A DNA stretch of 64,000 nt, from the NCBI GenBank assembly GCA_965277445.1, contig CBDICY010000034.1, positions 68,329 to 132,328 on the forward strand, written 5' to 3'. Positions 50,634-60,751 of this stretch are shown one piece after another. The notes under the pieces were generated by a model. The model was given only the letters and a program-made list of their open reading frames with translations. It did not search any database and had not been told where the DNA came from. This stretch comes from JAFMDF01 sp965277445. Its GTDB lineage: Bacteria; Bacteroidota; Bacteroidia; Chitinophagales; Saprospiraceae. Both the position numbers and the translations under genes were made by a program. How positions within the stretch are numbered: position 1 is the stretch's first letter; every line of letters begins with the position of its first letter.

Positions 50634-52478
50634 TTGAACAGACTCAAAATAAAAACAATAGGCGACACCCATGTTGGTCAGCGACGGACTAATAATGAGG
50701 ATAATCTACTACTTGGTAGAGATTTAGTCCAAAAAGACTGGTCTCTAGCATCCTCTAAAATTGTAGAGGTTAGTGAGCTAGGGACTTTATTAGTAGTAGC
50801 TGATGGCATGGGTGGTGCTGCTGCTGGGGATGTAGCCTCCACGTTGGCAGTCAATCGCATTAAGGAAATCTTTTCTGATGTGAATGCCCTTCCAGAAGAT
50901 GACGATAGTATTCTTGAATTTTTAGGCAATGTTATATTCAATGCACATCATACAGTCGTGAATGGAAGTGTTGAACATCCTGAGAGACAGGGTATGGGAA
51001 CAACTTTGGTTATTGGTTTAATAGTCGGTATCAAGTTGTATCTAGCTTGGAGTGGCGATAGTCGGGCTTATCGCTTTTCAAAGGATGGTGTACCTGCTAA
51101 AAATAGTTATGATACCGACCATTTAGAGCTGCTTACTTCGGACCACTCTATGGTCTGGGAAATGGTAGAAAAAGGAAAGATAACAGCAGAGCAAGCACGA
51201 GTCCATCCCAATAGCAATATAATCACCCAAAGCCTTGGTGACCCTATGCATACACCTGCTCCTGATGGTAGAATTATCCAATTAAGAAAAGGAGACAGAG
51301 TGCTACTTTGTAGCGACGGGCTAAATAGTATGTTGCCAGATTTTGAAATTGAATCGATCCTTAGTACAGTAAATGAAACCGCTGAAACCTGTGAAAAGCT
51401 TATATGGTTAGCCAATAATGCTGGAGGGGCGGATAATATAACTGTCATCGTAGCAGATATAATTGATGGACCCGCAGGTTTCATTACGGATAATGGAGAG
51501 GAGCAAAAGCAAGCACCTAAAAAACGAAAATCTATCACTACTAAACAGGTGCTAATAGATGAAAATAAAAAGGTTAAAAAGGAATCTCAAGGCATCAAAA
51601 TAATGCCCGCTCTTTTAACCTTTTTATTGTTCGGCTTAGTTGGCTTGGGTATTTGGCAATTTGATAATATCAGTAATGCTATTAGTGCAAAGGAGACTGC
51701 ACCCGCAAAGAAAAAAGTAGTGGAAGTACCTGTACCTACAAATGAATTTTTAAAAGAAAAAGCAGCGGCTAAAAGACAGGTCTTGCTTGTAGATTCCCTT
51801 AGAAGTATTTCTTATGGGGAATTTGCCAATGCAAGTCAAATTGATAATTTATTCTCTGCCTTTGATTTGCAAAACCGAAATACCCAATTGGCATTTGCCA
51901 ATACTCAGAATACAACACAGGTAACTAATGAGTTGAACGCATTGACCGAAATTAAAAATAAGTTAGTGGTTGAATTTGCCAATCCAACTTATACAAAAAG
52001 TGAAGGTGATGAAATCATCAAAACACCTCCAATAAAGCCTGAACCTATTTCAAAGTATTCGATGAATATCCCTAATTGGGCTAAGGAGTATAAGACAGTC
52101 TTAAATCGAAAGGTAAAAGTCTGCCAAGCATTTAATCAAATGACCCTTGAAGATAAATCAGAATTGAATGTATTACTTCAAAAATGTGAGACCCTAACCG
52201 ATAAATTTTATGAGGTGTATAATTGGAAAACAGCTTTATTTTCTAATAATGATACGGAAGTATTAAAAGAAAATTATGGAGCTATATCACAAGGTGTCAA
52301 AGAGATTGAAGTGGGGCTAAATAAGCTAACTCAGCAGTTAGCTACTGAAAATAAAGCAGAAAAATCCATTGAAGAAAAGGATACCGTTAGTAAAGAAAAA
52401 GCAAAAGAGATTTTGACAGATAGCTCGAAAACGGAAATACAAATAGAAAAAGATACAAGTAATCAAAACAATAATTAA
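50634..52478 (+). CDS. PP2C-type Ser/Thr phosphatase with membrane anchor
   Basis: The start is TTG 50634, as no ATG fits. Residues 5-250 form a PP2C domain with all metal-site motifs: GQRRTNNEDN (Asp23), VADGMGGAAAGDVAS, AWSGDSRAY, VLLCSDGL and GGADNITVIVAD. A membrane segment follows near residue 325 (IMPALLTFLLFGLVGLGIWQF), then about 270 residues of helical periplasmic domain. It should reverse the phosphorylations made by the two kinases, as PppA does for PpkA. It overlaps the following lipoprotein start by 1 bp, so translation is coupled. A PP2C with an extracytoplasmic tail is unusual. Confidence 0.92.
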   Translation: MNRLKIKTIGDTHVGQRRTNNEDNLLLGRDLVQKDWSLASSKIVEVSELGTLLVVADGMGGAAAGDVASTLAVNRIKEIFSDVNALPEDDDSILEFLGNVIFNAHHTVVNGSVEHPERQGMGTTLVIGLIVGIKLYLAWSGDSRAYRFSKDGVPAKNSYDTDHLELLTSDHSMVWEMVEKGKITAEQARVHPNSNIITQSLGDPMHTPAPDGRIIQLRKGDRVLLCSDGLNSMLPDFEIESILSTVNETAETCEKLIWLANNAGGADNITVIVADIIDGPAGFITDNGEEQKQAPKKRKSITTKQVLIDENKKVKKESQGIKIMPALLTFLLFGLVGLGIWQFDNISNAISAKETAPAKKKVVEVPVPTNEFLKEKAAAKRQVLLVDSLRSISYGEFANASQIDNLFSAFDLQNRNTQLAFANTQNTTQVTNELNALTEIKNKLVVEFANPTYTKSEGDEIIKTPPIKPEPISKYSMNIPNWAKEYKTVLNRKVKVCQAFNQMTLEDKSELNVLLQKCETLTDKFYEVYNWKTALFSNNDTEVLKENYGAISQGVKEIEVGLNKLTQQLATENKAEKSIEEKDTVSKEKAKEILTDSSKTEIQIEKDTSNQNNN

Positions 52479-53917
52479 TGAACTTTAAATACCGTATCTA
52501 TTACTTACTGGTTATAATGGGATTGATACTTAGTTGGTCTTCTTGCAAAGAAGAAAAACAAGTAAAAAAACATCAACCTTTAACTATTGATTTTACTATC
52601 AATGGCAAGAAGAATATCCTAGCTACAAATGCTTATGCTGGTACACCTTCTTTTGAAGATACAGAAAAAGTGATGCAAGTAAATTTAGGGGAATCTATAC
52701 AATTTGAAGCCTTAGTCAACCCAAGTAATCGAGTGAACCAAACAAGATGGTACATTGGAGAAGATAATTTTTCTAAAACATTAAAAGGTGATTATATCTT
52801 TGAAAAAGAAGGACTAATAGAAATTCAGTTCTGCGTGAATGAAGGTTATCGATGTGTGTCAAAATATATTTTTGTTAAGGAGGGAGCTATTCCTATTCCA
52901 ATAGATGTAGATACAGATGGGGATGGTATTCTGGATAAAGAAGATAAATGTCCAACCGAAAAAGGTGTAGCTAGTAAAAATGGATGTCCTGATAATGAGA
53001 ATATACCTCCACCTCCCCCGCCTATTCCCACTAAAGATACCGACGGTGATGGCATAACCGATAATTTAGATAATTGTCCTAATAAATTTGGTCCCCAGTC
53101 TAATAATGGTTGTCCTTTGCCATCTTCTGAGGAAGATTCTGACAACGATGGTATCAAAGATAATGAGGATAATTGCCCAAATCTACCAGGGCTTTCAAGA
53201 TTCAATGGATGTCCTGATGATGACGGAGATGGAATCCCTTCCCCAATAGATAAATGTCCAACTGAAAAAGGTATTTCACCTGATGGTTGTCCTAGAATAG
53301 AAGATGCTGATGGGGATGGTTTATCAGATAATGAAGATAACTGTCCAAGCCAATTTGGACCTAAGTCAAATAAAGGCTGTCCTCTTCCAAAAGATAGAGA
53401 TAATGATGGCATTCCCGATAAAGACGATAAATGCCCAACCGAAAAAGGAGAGGCTGCTTATGGTGGATGTCCGCCACCGCCACCTTGTGATATAGCCCGT
53501 TCAGGAACGATAGGTATCTTAACCGCTGACCGTTGTCCTCAAAGTACTTTTGTCAATAATGGAAAGATAAAGATACAACCTAAGCGCTGTATAGAACTAG
53601 AAGGCGGTGTGCTTTATGCCAATGATGAAGGAAAAGTGAAAATATACATCACAAGCAGTAGCGGAGAAAAATCAGAAGTACTCACTAAAAAAATAAACTC
53701 CGGAAGAAGTCAAATTGCAGGGTTAGAAGAGCTTTTTATATTATTAAAGGCTAATGAAACCTATTATCTACATATTGAACCACAGAAAAATGATAAAGAT
53801 AGGATTCCTCAATTAGAAAATATTAGCGGTTGTAATCCAACAGTACTACCGAATGACAATTTAGCCATTGACTATAATGGCAATTTTATAATCATGGACT
53901 TAAAATATGCTTACTAA
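52478..53917 (+). CDS. TSP3-repeat lipoprotein
   Basis: This 479-residue protein begins with a lipoprotein signal peptide (YYLLVIMGLILSWSSCKEEK; Cys in a WSSC box). A PKD- or Ig-like domain of about 115 residues follows (QVNLGESIQFEALVNPSNRV, then YIFVKEGAIP). Seven or eight TSP3 calcium repeats (DTDGDGI.D..D.CP..KG) occupy residues about 140-335, interleaved with proline runs, and a C-terminal domain of about 130 residues ends the protein (TFVNNGKIKIQPKRCIELEG). The anchor residue after Cys is Lys, with no clear inner-membrane retention signal, so outer-membrane location is likely. It would be the counterpart of TagQ-like lipoproteins in phosphorylation pathways. Confidence 0.85.
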   Translation: MNFKYRIYYLLVIMGLILSWSSCKEEKQVKKHQPLTIDFTINGKKNILATNAYAGTPSFEDTEKVMQVNLGESIQFEALVNPSNRVNQTRWYIGEDNFSKTLKGDYIFEKEGLIEIQFCVNEGYRCVSKYIFVKEGAIPIPIDVDTDGDGILDKEDKCPTEKGVASKNGCPDNENIPPPPPPIPTKDTDGDGITDNLDNCPNKFGPQSNNGCPLPSSEEDSDNDGIKDNEDNCPNLPGLSRFNGCPDDDGDGIPSPIDKCPTEKGISPDGCPRIEDADGDGLSDNEDNCPSQFGPKSNKGCPLPKDRDNDGIPDKDDKCPTEKGEAAYGGCPPPPPCDIARSGTIGILTADRCPQSTFVNNGKIKIQPKRCIELEGGVLYANDEGKVKIYITSSSGEKSEVLTKKINSGRSQIAGLEELFILLKANETYYLHIEPQKNDKDRIPQLENISGCNPTVLPNDNLAIDYNGNFIIMDLKYAY

Positions 53918-56796
53918 TGAAAATACGATTATTGATTTTTTTGATATGCTTGGGGAGTGGAAGTTTGTTTGGGCAGGGAGCTATGGATACCTGTATGGTG
54001 GAATTTACTGTTGAAAATGATTCTATTATTTGCAATAATAAAGCAGAAGTAATACAAGTTCAATGTACAAATTGTGATAATACTAATACGCCTAGTTTTA
54101 ATTGGATATATCCTGACGGAACGCCAAAGCAAAACTTATCAGAAATTGATGCTATAATTGATGGAACATATACCGTTGAAGTAGAAAATGGAGGGTGTAA
54201 ATCTTTGGATTATAAGATAGAAATCAAAGAATTGAATTTAAAAGCTATTGCAGGTCCAGATACTACTTTTAGTTGTGTTGATGAAACTGTAATTTTAGGA
54301 GGGCAGGTGGAATCTTCACCAAATACAGGGTTTGACATTTCTTGGATAGCAAATAGAGGTAACATAGTAGAAAATGGAAATACAGCAACGCCTACCATCA
54401 ATTCTCCTGGGGAATATGTTATGACTGTTTCTACAGATAATTGTACTCATAGTGATGTCGTTACTATTAGTGAGAAAATCAATTATAATTTAGAACTCTC
54501 TGAAATACAGAATGCAACTTGTGATAATAATGATGGCAGCATTAAAGTAGATGTTACTGAAAATAATTCTTTATTGTTTGATATTGAAGTTGGAGATGTA
54601 AAATTTGAAGATATAAGCTTACCTCATACAATTTCTGAATTAAGTAAAGGTGGTTATCAAATAAAAATTATTGATGAGAATGGTTGTAGTTCTAATCAAG
54701 AAGATATAATAGTAGAATCTTCTGTCTCAAATATAGTTGCAGATGCTGGCTTAGAACAAGAAATTACTTGCGCAACCACATCTGTACAGATAGGTACAGA
54801 TATGCCTGACTCTCAAATAACAGAGTTTTCATGGACTAGAGACGAAATGCCATATCCTACTAATGAGATTAATCCTACAGTTACTGAACCTGGCATTTAC
54901 ACCCTTACAGTTAAAGATGCTAATGGTTGTTCAGATTCAGATGATGTTGTAGTTACACCAAACAATAATGAACCAATGGCTGATGCAGCTGGTCAAGAGA
55001 ATAAAATAACCTGTAGGAACGACATTATTACTTTGGGGGGAACAAATACATCTTCAGGTACAAACTTTACCTATTTATGGACTACTGAAAATGGAAGTAT
55101 TATTTCAGGTACGGAAAACACAGAAAATGCAAGAGTTGATGCTGGCGGTACATATAACTTAATGGTTAACAATAATGACAATGGATGTATATCAGAAAGT
55201 AGTGTGGTCATTGCCGTTGATATAATGAAGCCTATTGCTCAAGTAACACCCGGTAAAATCACACTTATTTGTACTCAAAGAGAAACTAGTCTAACCAATA
55301 ATCTAAATGAAGAAACAGACCTAAGTTTTTCTTGGTTTCAAAATGGAGAAGGATTCAGTAGTAACTCTACAACCTCTACCAATGAAGAAGGTAATTATAG
55401 ATTAATAGTTACTAATACACAAAATGGTTGTTCTTCTGATTCAAGTGACATAATTAGTATAGAAGTAGATACCACCCTTCCTAGTATTACAATTAATCCA
55501 ATCACAGAAATGATTTCTTGTAAAAACGATAAAGTTGAAATCACGGCTAATGTTGAAGGAGGGGACGATTTTAGTTGGAGTCCAAATGGTAATATTCTTA
55601 ATGGAGAAAACGAAAACACTGTAACAGTAAATGCACCAGGTACTTATACATTAACTGTTTTAAATACGACTAATGGTTGTAGAGAAAAAGAAGATATAGA
55701 TATCGTAGGAAGTATGGATATGCCTATGATTACCATAGACGTACTAAAAGAGTTGAACTGTATAATAGATGTTGTAAGTATTGGAAGTGGCGCACAAGGA
55801 AATCTTGACTTTAATTTCGAATGGAGGAAAAAAGGAGATATAAGCATTATAAGCGAAAATTTAGTCCATGAAGTTAGTGATTCAGGCACATATATTCTTA
55901 CTGTAATTAATCCACAAAACGACTGCAAATCTACTGAGACAGTAAAAGTTACAATGGATAGAGATTTACCAAATTTACAAAGTAAAATAGATATAATAAC
56001 CCCTCCTTGTGAAGGGGAAACTACTAATTTTTCTTTACCTTTAAATTTAGATGTTAATTGGACTGACGGTCGAGATGGAAATGATAGAGAAGTGGAATTA
56101 ATAGGTGGTCAATCGTATTCCTTTGAGGTTACTAACCAAAAAAATCTTTGTTCCAACGATACTACATTCAAAGTTCCCTCAATTCCAAAACCTAAGCCAG
56201 ATGATGATTTGGGCATTTATTTATTAATCCCTGGAGATTTATTATTCATTCCAAATGAAACCTTCCACTATAGATGGGGATGGATGGATGATAATGGACC
56301 TCAATATTATGATGAATCCCCTACAGAAAGAACATACCTAAAAGTTGACAACTTTAAATCATTAAAAGAAGAAAGGGATTTCTTTGTTGAAATATATAAT
56401 CCTAATACCCAAGCATGCAGTGTCATGAGAGATTATAATGATGGTACTCCTAATGGACTAATTTCCCATGAAGAGGAAGAACAACGCATCATCTACAACG
56501 AAGACTACTTCAATAGCCTATCTCAAACCCTAGGCAAACAAGATAAAATCAATGCCTATCCCAATCCAACTAGCGGCTTATTCAATATAGAACTCTATGG
56601 TGATTATAGAGGGATGATAGAAGTAGTAGTGTATAATGAAATAGGCAAACGAATCATTAAAGATCAGCTTTACAAAGAAGCGCCCTATTTAATCCGACCC
56701 ATTGATTTTTCAAAATATAGAAATGGTATTTATTTGATTCATCTCATAGACGAACAAGGAGAGATAAGTACTATTAAAACCCTCGTTAATCATTAG
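53917..56796 (+). CDS. T9SS-exported protein with Ig/PKD-like repeats
   Basis: This 959-residue protein has a signal peptide (LLIFLICLGSGSLFGQG). About eight Ig- or PKD-like repeats (pattern C.....(V)..G....F.W...G..(Y/T)LTV) run from residues 100 to 700, including ANGCSDSDDVVVTPNNNEPM and KNDIITLGG-like sections. A non-repeat region follows, and a type A T9SS sorting domain closes it (INAYPNPTSGLFNIELYGDY ... YRNGIYLIHLI). It should therefore be on the cell surface. It is translationally coupled to the lipoprotein (1-bp overlap), so it is a part of the same system. Confidence 0.85.
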   Translation: MKIRLLIFLICLGSGSLFGQGAMDTCMVEFTVENDSIICNNKAEVIQVQCTNCDNTNTPSFNWIYPDGTPKQNLSEIDAIIDGTYTVEVENGGCKSLDYKIEIKELNLKAIAGPDTTFSCVDETVILGGQVESSPNTGFDISWIANRGNIVENGNTATPTINSPGEYVMTVSTDNCTHSDVVTISEKINYNLELSEIQNATCDNNDGSIKVDVTENNSLLFDIEVGDVKFEDISLPHTISELSKGGYQIKIIDENGCSSNQEDIIVESSVSNIVADAGLEQEITCATTSVQIGTDMPDSQITEFSWTRDEMPYPTNEINPTVTEPGIYTLTVKDANGCSDSDDVVVTPNNNEPMADAAGQENKITCRNDIITLGGTNTSSGTNFTYLWTTENGSIISGTENTENARVDAGGTYNLMVNNNDNGCISESSVVIAVDIMKPIAQVTPGKITLICTQRETSLTNNLNEETDLSFSWFQNGEGFSSNSTTSTNEEGNYRLIVTNTQNGCSSDSSDIISIEVDTTLPSITINPITEMISCKNDKVEITANVEGGDDFSWSPNGNILNGENENTVTVNAPGTYTLTVLNTTNGCREKEDIDIVGSMDMPMITIDVLKELNCIIDVVSIGSGAQGNLDFNFEWRKKGDISIISENLVHEVSDSGTYILTVINPQNDCKSTETVKVTMDRDLPNLQSKIDIITPPCEGETTNFSLPLNLDVNWTDGRDGNDREVELIGGQSYSFEVTNQKNLCSNDTTFKVPSIPKPKPDDDLGIYLLIPGDLLFIPNETFHYRWGWMDDNGPQYYDESPTERTYLKVDNFKSLKEERDFFVEIYNPNTQACSVMRDYNDGTPNGLISHEEEEQRIIYNEDYFNSLSQTLGKQDKINAYPNPTSGLFNIELYGDYRGMIEVVVYNEIGKRIIKDQLYKEAPYLIRPIDFSKYRNGIYLIHLIDEQGEISTIKTLVNH

Positions 56797-56815
56797 TCCA
56801 TCAAGAAAAACAAGT

Positions 56816-58225
56816 ATGAAAAATACAATTAAATATCTAGTTAGTCTTTTATTAGTGCTATGGTCTTTTTCTTTGTTTGGACAGGTTTTCTTGGATAAAG
56901 AAAAAGTAAAAATTGAGAAAAAGGCAGTATCTAATGAAGATTTAAGTACTATATTAAATACCGTAGATAAAGCTTTAAAAGATTACGAATCTGCAGCTCC
57001 GCTGCTTGATAAAACCAATCTTGAAGTAACAGAGAATTCTATTCAGACTTTTGAAAAACTATTCGATAATAGTGCTAAAGTTTTGAATGACTTACGAGGT
57101 AACTCTCGCAGCTTAATTAATTATTCGGATTACGCCAGTTATGCTTATAACTATCTTAAAAGTGGTATTCTAACCAAATTGACTAAAGCCAATTTAGTTA
57201 CTATCAACAAAGATGGCGACTCTTATCAAGCAGGAGTTATTATTACTAAAGAAATGAGAAATGGTTTAGATGCAAAAAACCGACCTGTTCTTTGGAGTAA
57301 ACCAGTAGTGCTAGATTTATTGGTTATCTATGATATACAGGAGGACAATCTAAATGAGGCAAAAATCTCAAAGATAAGTCGCTATGACAAGCCTAAAAAG
57401 GATAGAAAATTCTTTTTTATTCCTAGTGGGAGGTTTGGTTTTGAACCATATAAAATAACTTCAGGATTAACTGACTTAAATTTCAGTAATTCTTCTGGAG
57501 TCTCATTTGGAATACAATTTGGTTATCAAGTAAATGATAATCTTGCTGTTTTTGCAGGAATTTTTAATCAATCAGCTATAGAGTTCACAGGTGGTTTAGA
57601 TATGTTTAATAATCCAGAATCTACTCAAGAAGATTATGAAATAATTAACGGTGAAGATAATAATAATCAAATCAATCAATCAACTGCCCTCACGGTTACA
57701 ACAGTTACAACAGGTTTAAGCGAATCGTTAAAAATTAGTGCATTAGAATTAAGTGTAGGGGTTAGATATTATACAGGTTATAAAGAAGATAAGCTTAGAT
57801 TTTTTGGAGAAGCAGCTATAGTTTTAGATAAGGCAAACATTACTTCTATCAAAAGGGCGACGGGTACTAAGTCAGAAACTGCTGAGTTGAATTATGGTGA
57901 ATTTCAAGGAGGCTCTGGTTCTCTTTCATTAAGTGAGATTTTTCCCGAAAGATTTAGAAATACATCAATCAATGGAAGTTCAGACTCCTATACAAAAAAT
58001 GATAAACCATTCATATCAGGTATAATATCCGGAGGTGGACTTTACTCTTTTTCAGAAAGTATAGGTCTAGAATTAGCCTTAGGGTATTATTTAGGGGGCT
58101 CGGTTCTAGAAAATGAAGATAGTGAAGTCATTAAGCTTGAAACAGAAGACCCAACAGGAAGCTTTATTAAATCAATCAATAAAAACGGACTAAGTGCCCG
58201 AATAGGTCTCAACATTGCATTTTAA
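56816..58225 (+). CDS. Outer-membrane barrel protein with N-terminal helical domain
   Basis: This 469-residue protein has a signal peptide (YLVSLLLVLWSFSLFGQ). A helical domain with a conserved-looking structure covers residues 25-180 (DLSTILNTVDKALKDYESAA). A barrel region follows from residue 200: FFFIPSGRFGFEPYKI, SGVSFGIQFGYQVNDNLAVF, ALELSVGVRYYTGYKEDK and the final NKNGLSARIGLNIAF. No family name can be given. It is placed between a T9SS surface protein and the TssR-like protein, 19 and 24 bp apart, and may be the operon's outer-membrane component. Confidence 0.75.
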   Translation: MKNTIKYLVSLLLVLWSFSLFGQVFLDKEKVKIEKKAVSNEDLSTILNTVDKALKDYESAAPLLDKTNLEVTENSIQTFEKLFDNSAKVLNDLRGNSRSLINYSDYASYAYNYLKSGILTKLTKANLVTINKDGDSYQAGVIITKEMRNGLDAKNRPVLWSKPVVLDLLVIYDIQEDNLNEAKISKISRYDKPKKDRKFFFIPSGRFGFEPYKITSGLTDLNFSNSSGVSFGIQFGYQVNDNLAVFAGIFNQSAIEFTGGLDMFNNPESTQEDYEIINGEDNNNQINQSTALTVTTVTTGLSESLKISALELSVGVRYYTGYKEDKLRFFGEAAIVLDKANITSIKRATGTKSETAELNYGEFQGGSGSLSLSEIFPERFRNTSINGSSDSYTKNDKPFISGIISGGGLYSFSESIGLELALGYYLGGSVLENEDSEVIKLETEDPTGSFIKSINKNGLSARIGLNIAF

Positions 58226-58249
58226 ATCCAAAACACAAATTCAAAAAAC

Positions 58250-60739
58250 ATGATACGTCACCTATACTTTTTAACAATTCTTATATTTTGTTTTTCTATA
58301 AAAATGGAAGGTCAGAATGTTTTAGGCAAACCAGCAGCTTTTGTCAGACCATTAGATAAAAGTGGCTATGATTTAGGTAGTAAGCTAAAGCCAACTAAAG
58401 CTCCTTGGGTAGTCTTTTCAGATAGAGACAATAATCAAACTTATGAAAAAGACCGAAAAACTCCAAAACGGACCATCAGTTTCAAAGAATGGTTTTATGT
58501 CATTGAGACCAAAAATGATTGGATAAGAATTGGTAAAGGAACCACGACGGGTAGAAAACTTAATGGTAAATTTCAGGATTATGGCTGGGTAAGAAAAAAT
58601 AAAATGTTGTTATGGTCTTCCGGCTTACTAGACCCGAATACTAAAATTAATAGAAAAGTTTTTTTACTAAATCGAGCTGATGATATAGATAATTTACTAA
58701 ATCGAGTAAATAGTGGGCAAAAAAAAGAGTTAGTTGATATTTTCAATGGACCAGGAGGAGATTTTACCAAAAACGATAAAAATATCTATGAATTCTATTT
58801 TGTCTTAAAAAAAGAAACAACTAGCGGTGGGCTAGATTATTACTTATTAAGTAAATCTTCAAAAATTTCTTCTACTAATGCTGAAGAATCAATTATCGGG
58901 TGGATTCGACAAAATAGATTATCTGAGTGGGATACTAGAATTGCTTTAGAACCTAACTTTTCTCAATCTGCTTTTGAAGAAAGAAAGAATAATCAAACAC
59001 TCAAAGTATTAGCTTTTGGCAAACAAACTAGTGCTGATAAGTATGCTGCTGATGGAAGTGTCAATAAAGAAGATATATTCTGGGATAATGACCCTGTAAA
59101 ATTTAACATTGACCAATTAGCAAAAAAAGACCCTAAAAGATTTAATGGTGGAGTTGTTCGCTTTCCTTTATTAAGTCAATTTCCCAATTATTATCGAAGT
59201 GGTGTAATAACAAAAATAGCAGTTCAAGGAGAAGGGCAAAAAATTCTTGAAGAAATGGGAGAGATATCCTATTCCAATCTACAAGAAGCCATTAAAAAAA
59301 GTAGTATTTCAAAAGATAATTATAATGTTTTGTATGTCATTGAAGGAACAAAAGGTATGCAACCCTACAAACAAAGTATTATTGAATCTATCAAGGATGT
59401 ACAACTAGCACTATCAGGAGTTAAGAATGTAAAGTACGGTGCGGCAGTTTATAGAGATATTCCAGAAAGAGCGGAAGGCAGATTATTTGACATTGAACCA
59501 CTTACGTCGAATACGGGAAAAATAACAGAATTTTTACACAACACCGAATTCAATAATTGGTACGACAATGATGCTGTTTGTTCTATGTATTATGGTTTAT
59601 ATCAATCTTTATTAGAATCAGGATTAAATAAAAACCATACTAATATCATTATTTGGATAGGTAATAATGGTGATTATCGGTCTGACCTAGGGAGAAAATA
59701 TCAAGATAAAAATGACGAAACCTATATCTCCGCAGATGATTTAGCAAGTATTTTAGGTGAATATAATGTTCATTTAATGGGCTTACAATGTACCAATAAT
59801 TATAATCGTGCGAGTAGAAGTTTTATAAAAGGTTTAAACAATATCATACTTGAAAGTGCCAAATATCAATATGAAAAAATAAATAGAGTTAAAGAAGTAG
59901 AAAAAGATATTACAATTCAACCACCTTTTATGCCAGAATTAGACTTAGAAGCCTGTACTAAATTAGAAGGAGGTGTTGGATTAGGGAAAATATGTCGCCC
60001 CTCTGGACAAAGCCTCTCCAATGGAGAGTTGGGAAGTAATATTAAAGCATTTTCTAGTTCAGTTTCCACTTTTACCAATAAATTCTGGAAACAAGTTTCC
60101 ACCGTCATCAATGATGGAAATTCTGTAAAGGAAATTGACCAAGGAACAGTAGGGCCTGGTATGGTTGTTCTAATTGGTAAACTTTTAAAGGATTCAGGTA
60201 AATGGTCAAGAGATGATGTAAGAAAATTATTGAGGGAAAAGTTCAGGCTTTATGCCGAGGTTTATATTCCTAAAAAGGTACATCAAGCTACCCACCCAGC
60301 TTTCTCTCAAGTACTATTTATGCCAGAAGAAGATTTGGAAGATTATTTAAAAACGATTAATGACTTAAGTATTTGTAGAGATTATTCAATAGAGCAGCAA
60401 AGAGAATGTCTATACAATGCTTTAGTTGAATTATACAGGAAATTTTCTGGTAATAACGAAATAGGGAAAAAAACCTCTATAAACGACTTAAATACAGTTG
60501 TACAAGGTTTAGAGAAAGAGGGCTTAGTATTGCAAGGAAATATGAGCAGGTTCAGAATTAAAGATATAAGAAATGAGAAAAAAGTAAATGATACAGCTAT
60601 TAGTATGGTCATTAGTCAATACTTAGAGAATACCAATAAACTCAAACAAATTTTGAAAGAAGGAGAAAATTATGAGTTTGCTTTTAAATCCTTAGATAAC
60701 ACTTATTTCTGGATACCTGTAGAATATGCTACTTTTTAA
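58250..60739 (+). CDS. TssR-like secreted protein with SH3-like and degenerate vWA domains
   Basis: This 829-residue protein has a signal peptide (FLTILIFCFSIKMEGQ). An SH3-like N-terminal region (EWFYVIETKNDWIRIGKG, YGWVRKNKMLLW) is followed by a second similar unit ending WIRQNRLSEWDTR. A von Willebrand A-like domain lies at about residues 355-540 (YNVLYVIEGTKGMQPYKQSI, VKYGAAVYRDIPERAEGR, NIIIWIGNNGDYRSDLG); the MIDAS DxSxS is replaced by EGTKG. About 270 C-terminal residues are helical. This combination resembles TssR of Bacteroidetes type VI systems, but the call is tentative, made without a search. It lies 12 bp before the ABC genes, so it is probably part of the same envelope complex. 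Confidence 0.55.
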   Translation: MIRHLYFLTILIFCFSIKMEGQNVLGKPAAFVRPLDKSGYDLGSKLKPTKAPWVVFSDRDNNQTYEKDRKTPKRTISFKEWFYVIETKNDWIRIGKGTTTGRKLNGKFQDYGWVRKNKMLLWSSGLLDPNTKINRKVFLLNRADDIDNLLNRVNSGQKKELVDIFNGPGGDFTKNDKNIYEFYFVLKKETTSGGLDYYLLSKSSKISSTNAEESIIGWIRQNRLSEWDTRIALEPNFSQSAFEERKNNQTLKVLAFGKQTSADKYAADGSVNKEDIFWDNDPVKFNIDQLAKKDPKRFNGGVVRFPLLSQFPNYYRSGVITKIAVQGEGQKILEEMGEISYSNLQEAIKKSSISKDNYNVLYVIEGTKGMQPYKQSIIESIKDVQLALSGVKNVKYGAAVYRDIPERAEGRLFDIEPLTSNTGKITEFLHNTEFNNWYDNDAVCSMYYGLYQSLLESGLNKNHTNIIIWIGNNGDYRSDLGRKYQDKNDETYISADDLASILGEYNVHLMGLQCTNNYNRASRSFIKGLNNIILESAKYQYEKINRVKEVEKDITIQPPFMPELDLEACTKLEGGVGLGKICRPSGQSLSNGELGSNIKAFSSSVSTFTNKFWKQVSTVINDGNSVKEIDQGTVGPGMVVLIGKLLKDSGKWSRDDVRKLLREKFRLYAEVYIPKKVHQATHPAFSQVLFMPEEDLEDYLKTINDLSICRDYSIEQQRECLYNALVELYRKFSGNNEIGKKTSINDLNTVVQGLEKEGLVLQGNMSRFRIKDIRNEKKVNDTAISMVISQYLENTNKLKQILKEGENYEFAFKSLDNTYFWIPVEYATF

Positions 60740-60751
60740 ACTATAACATCT

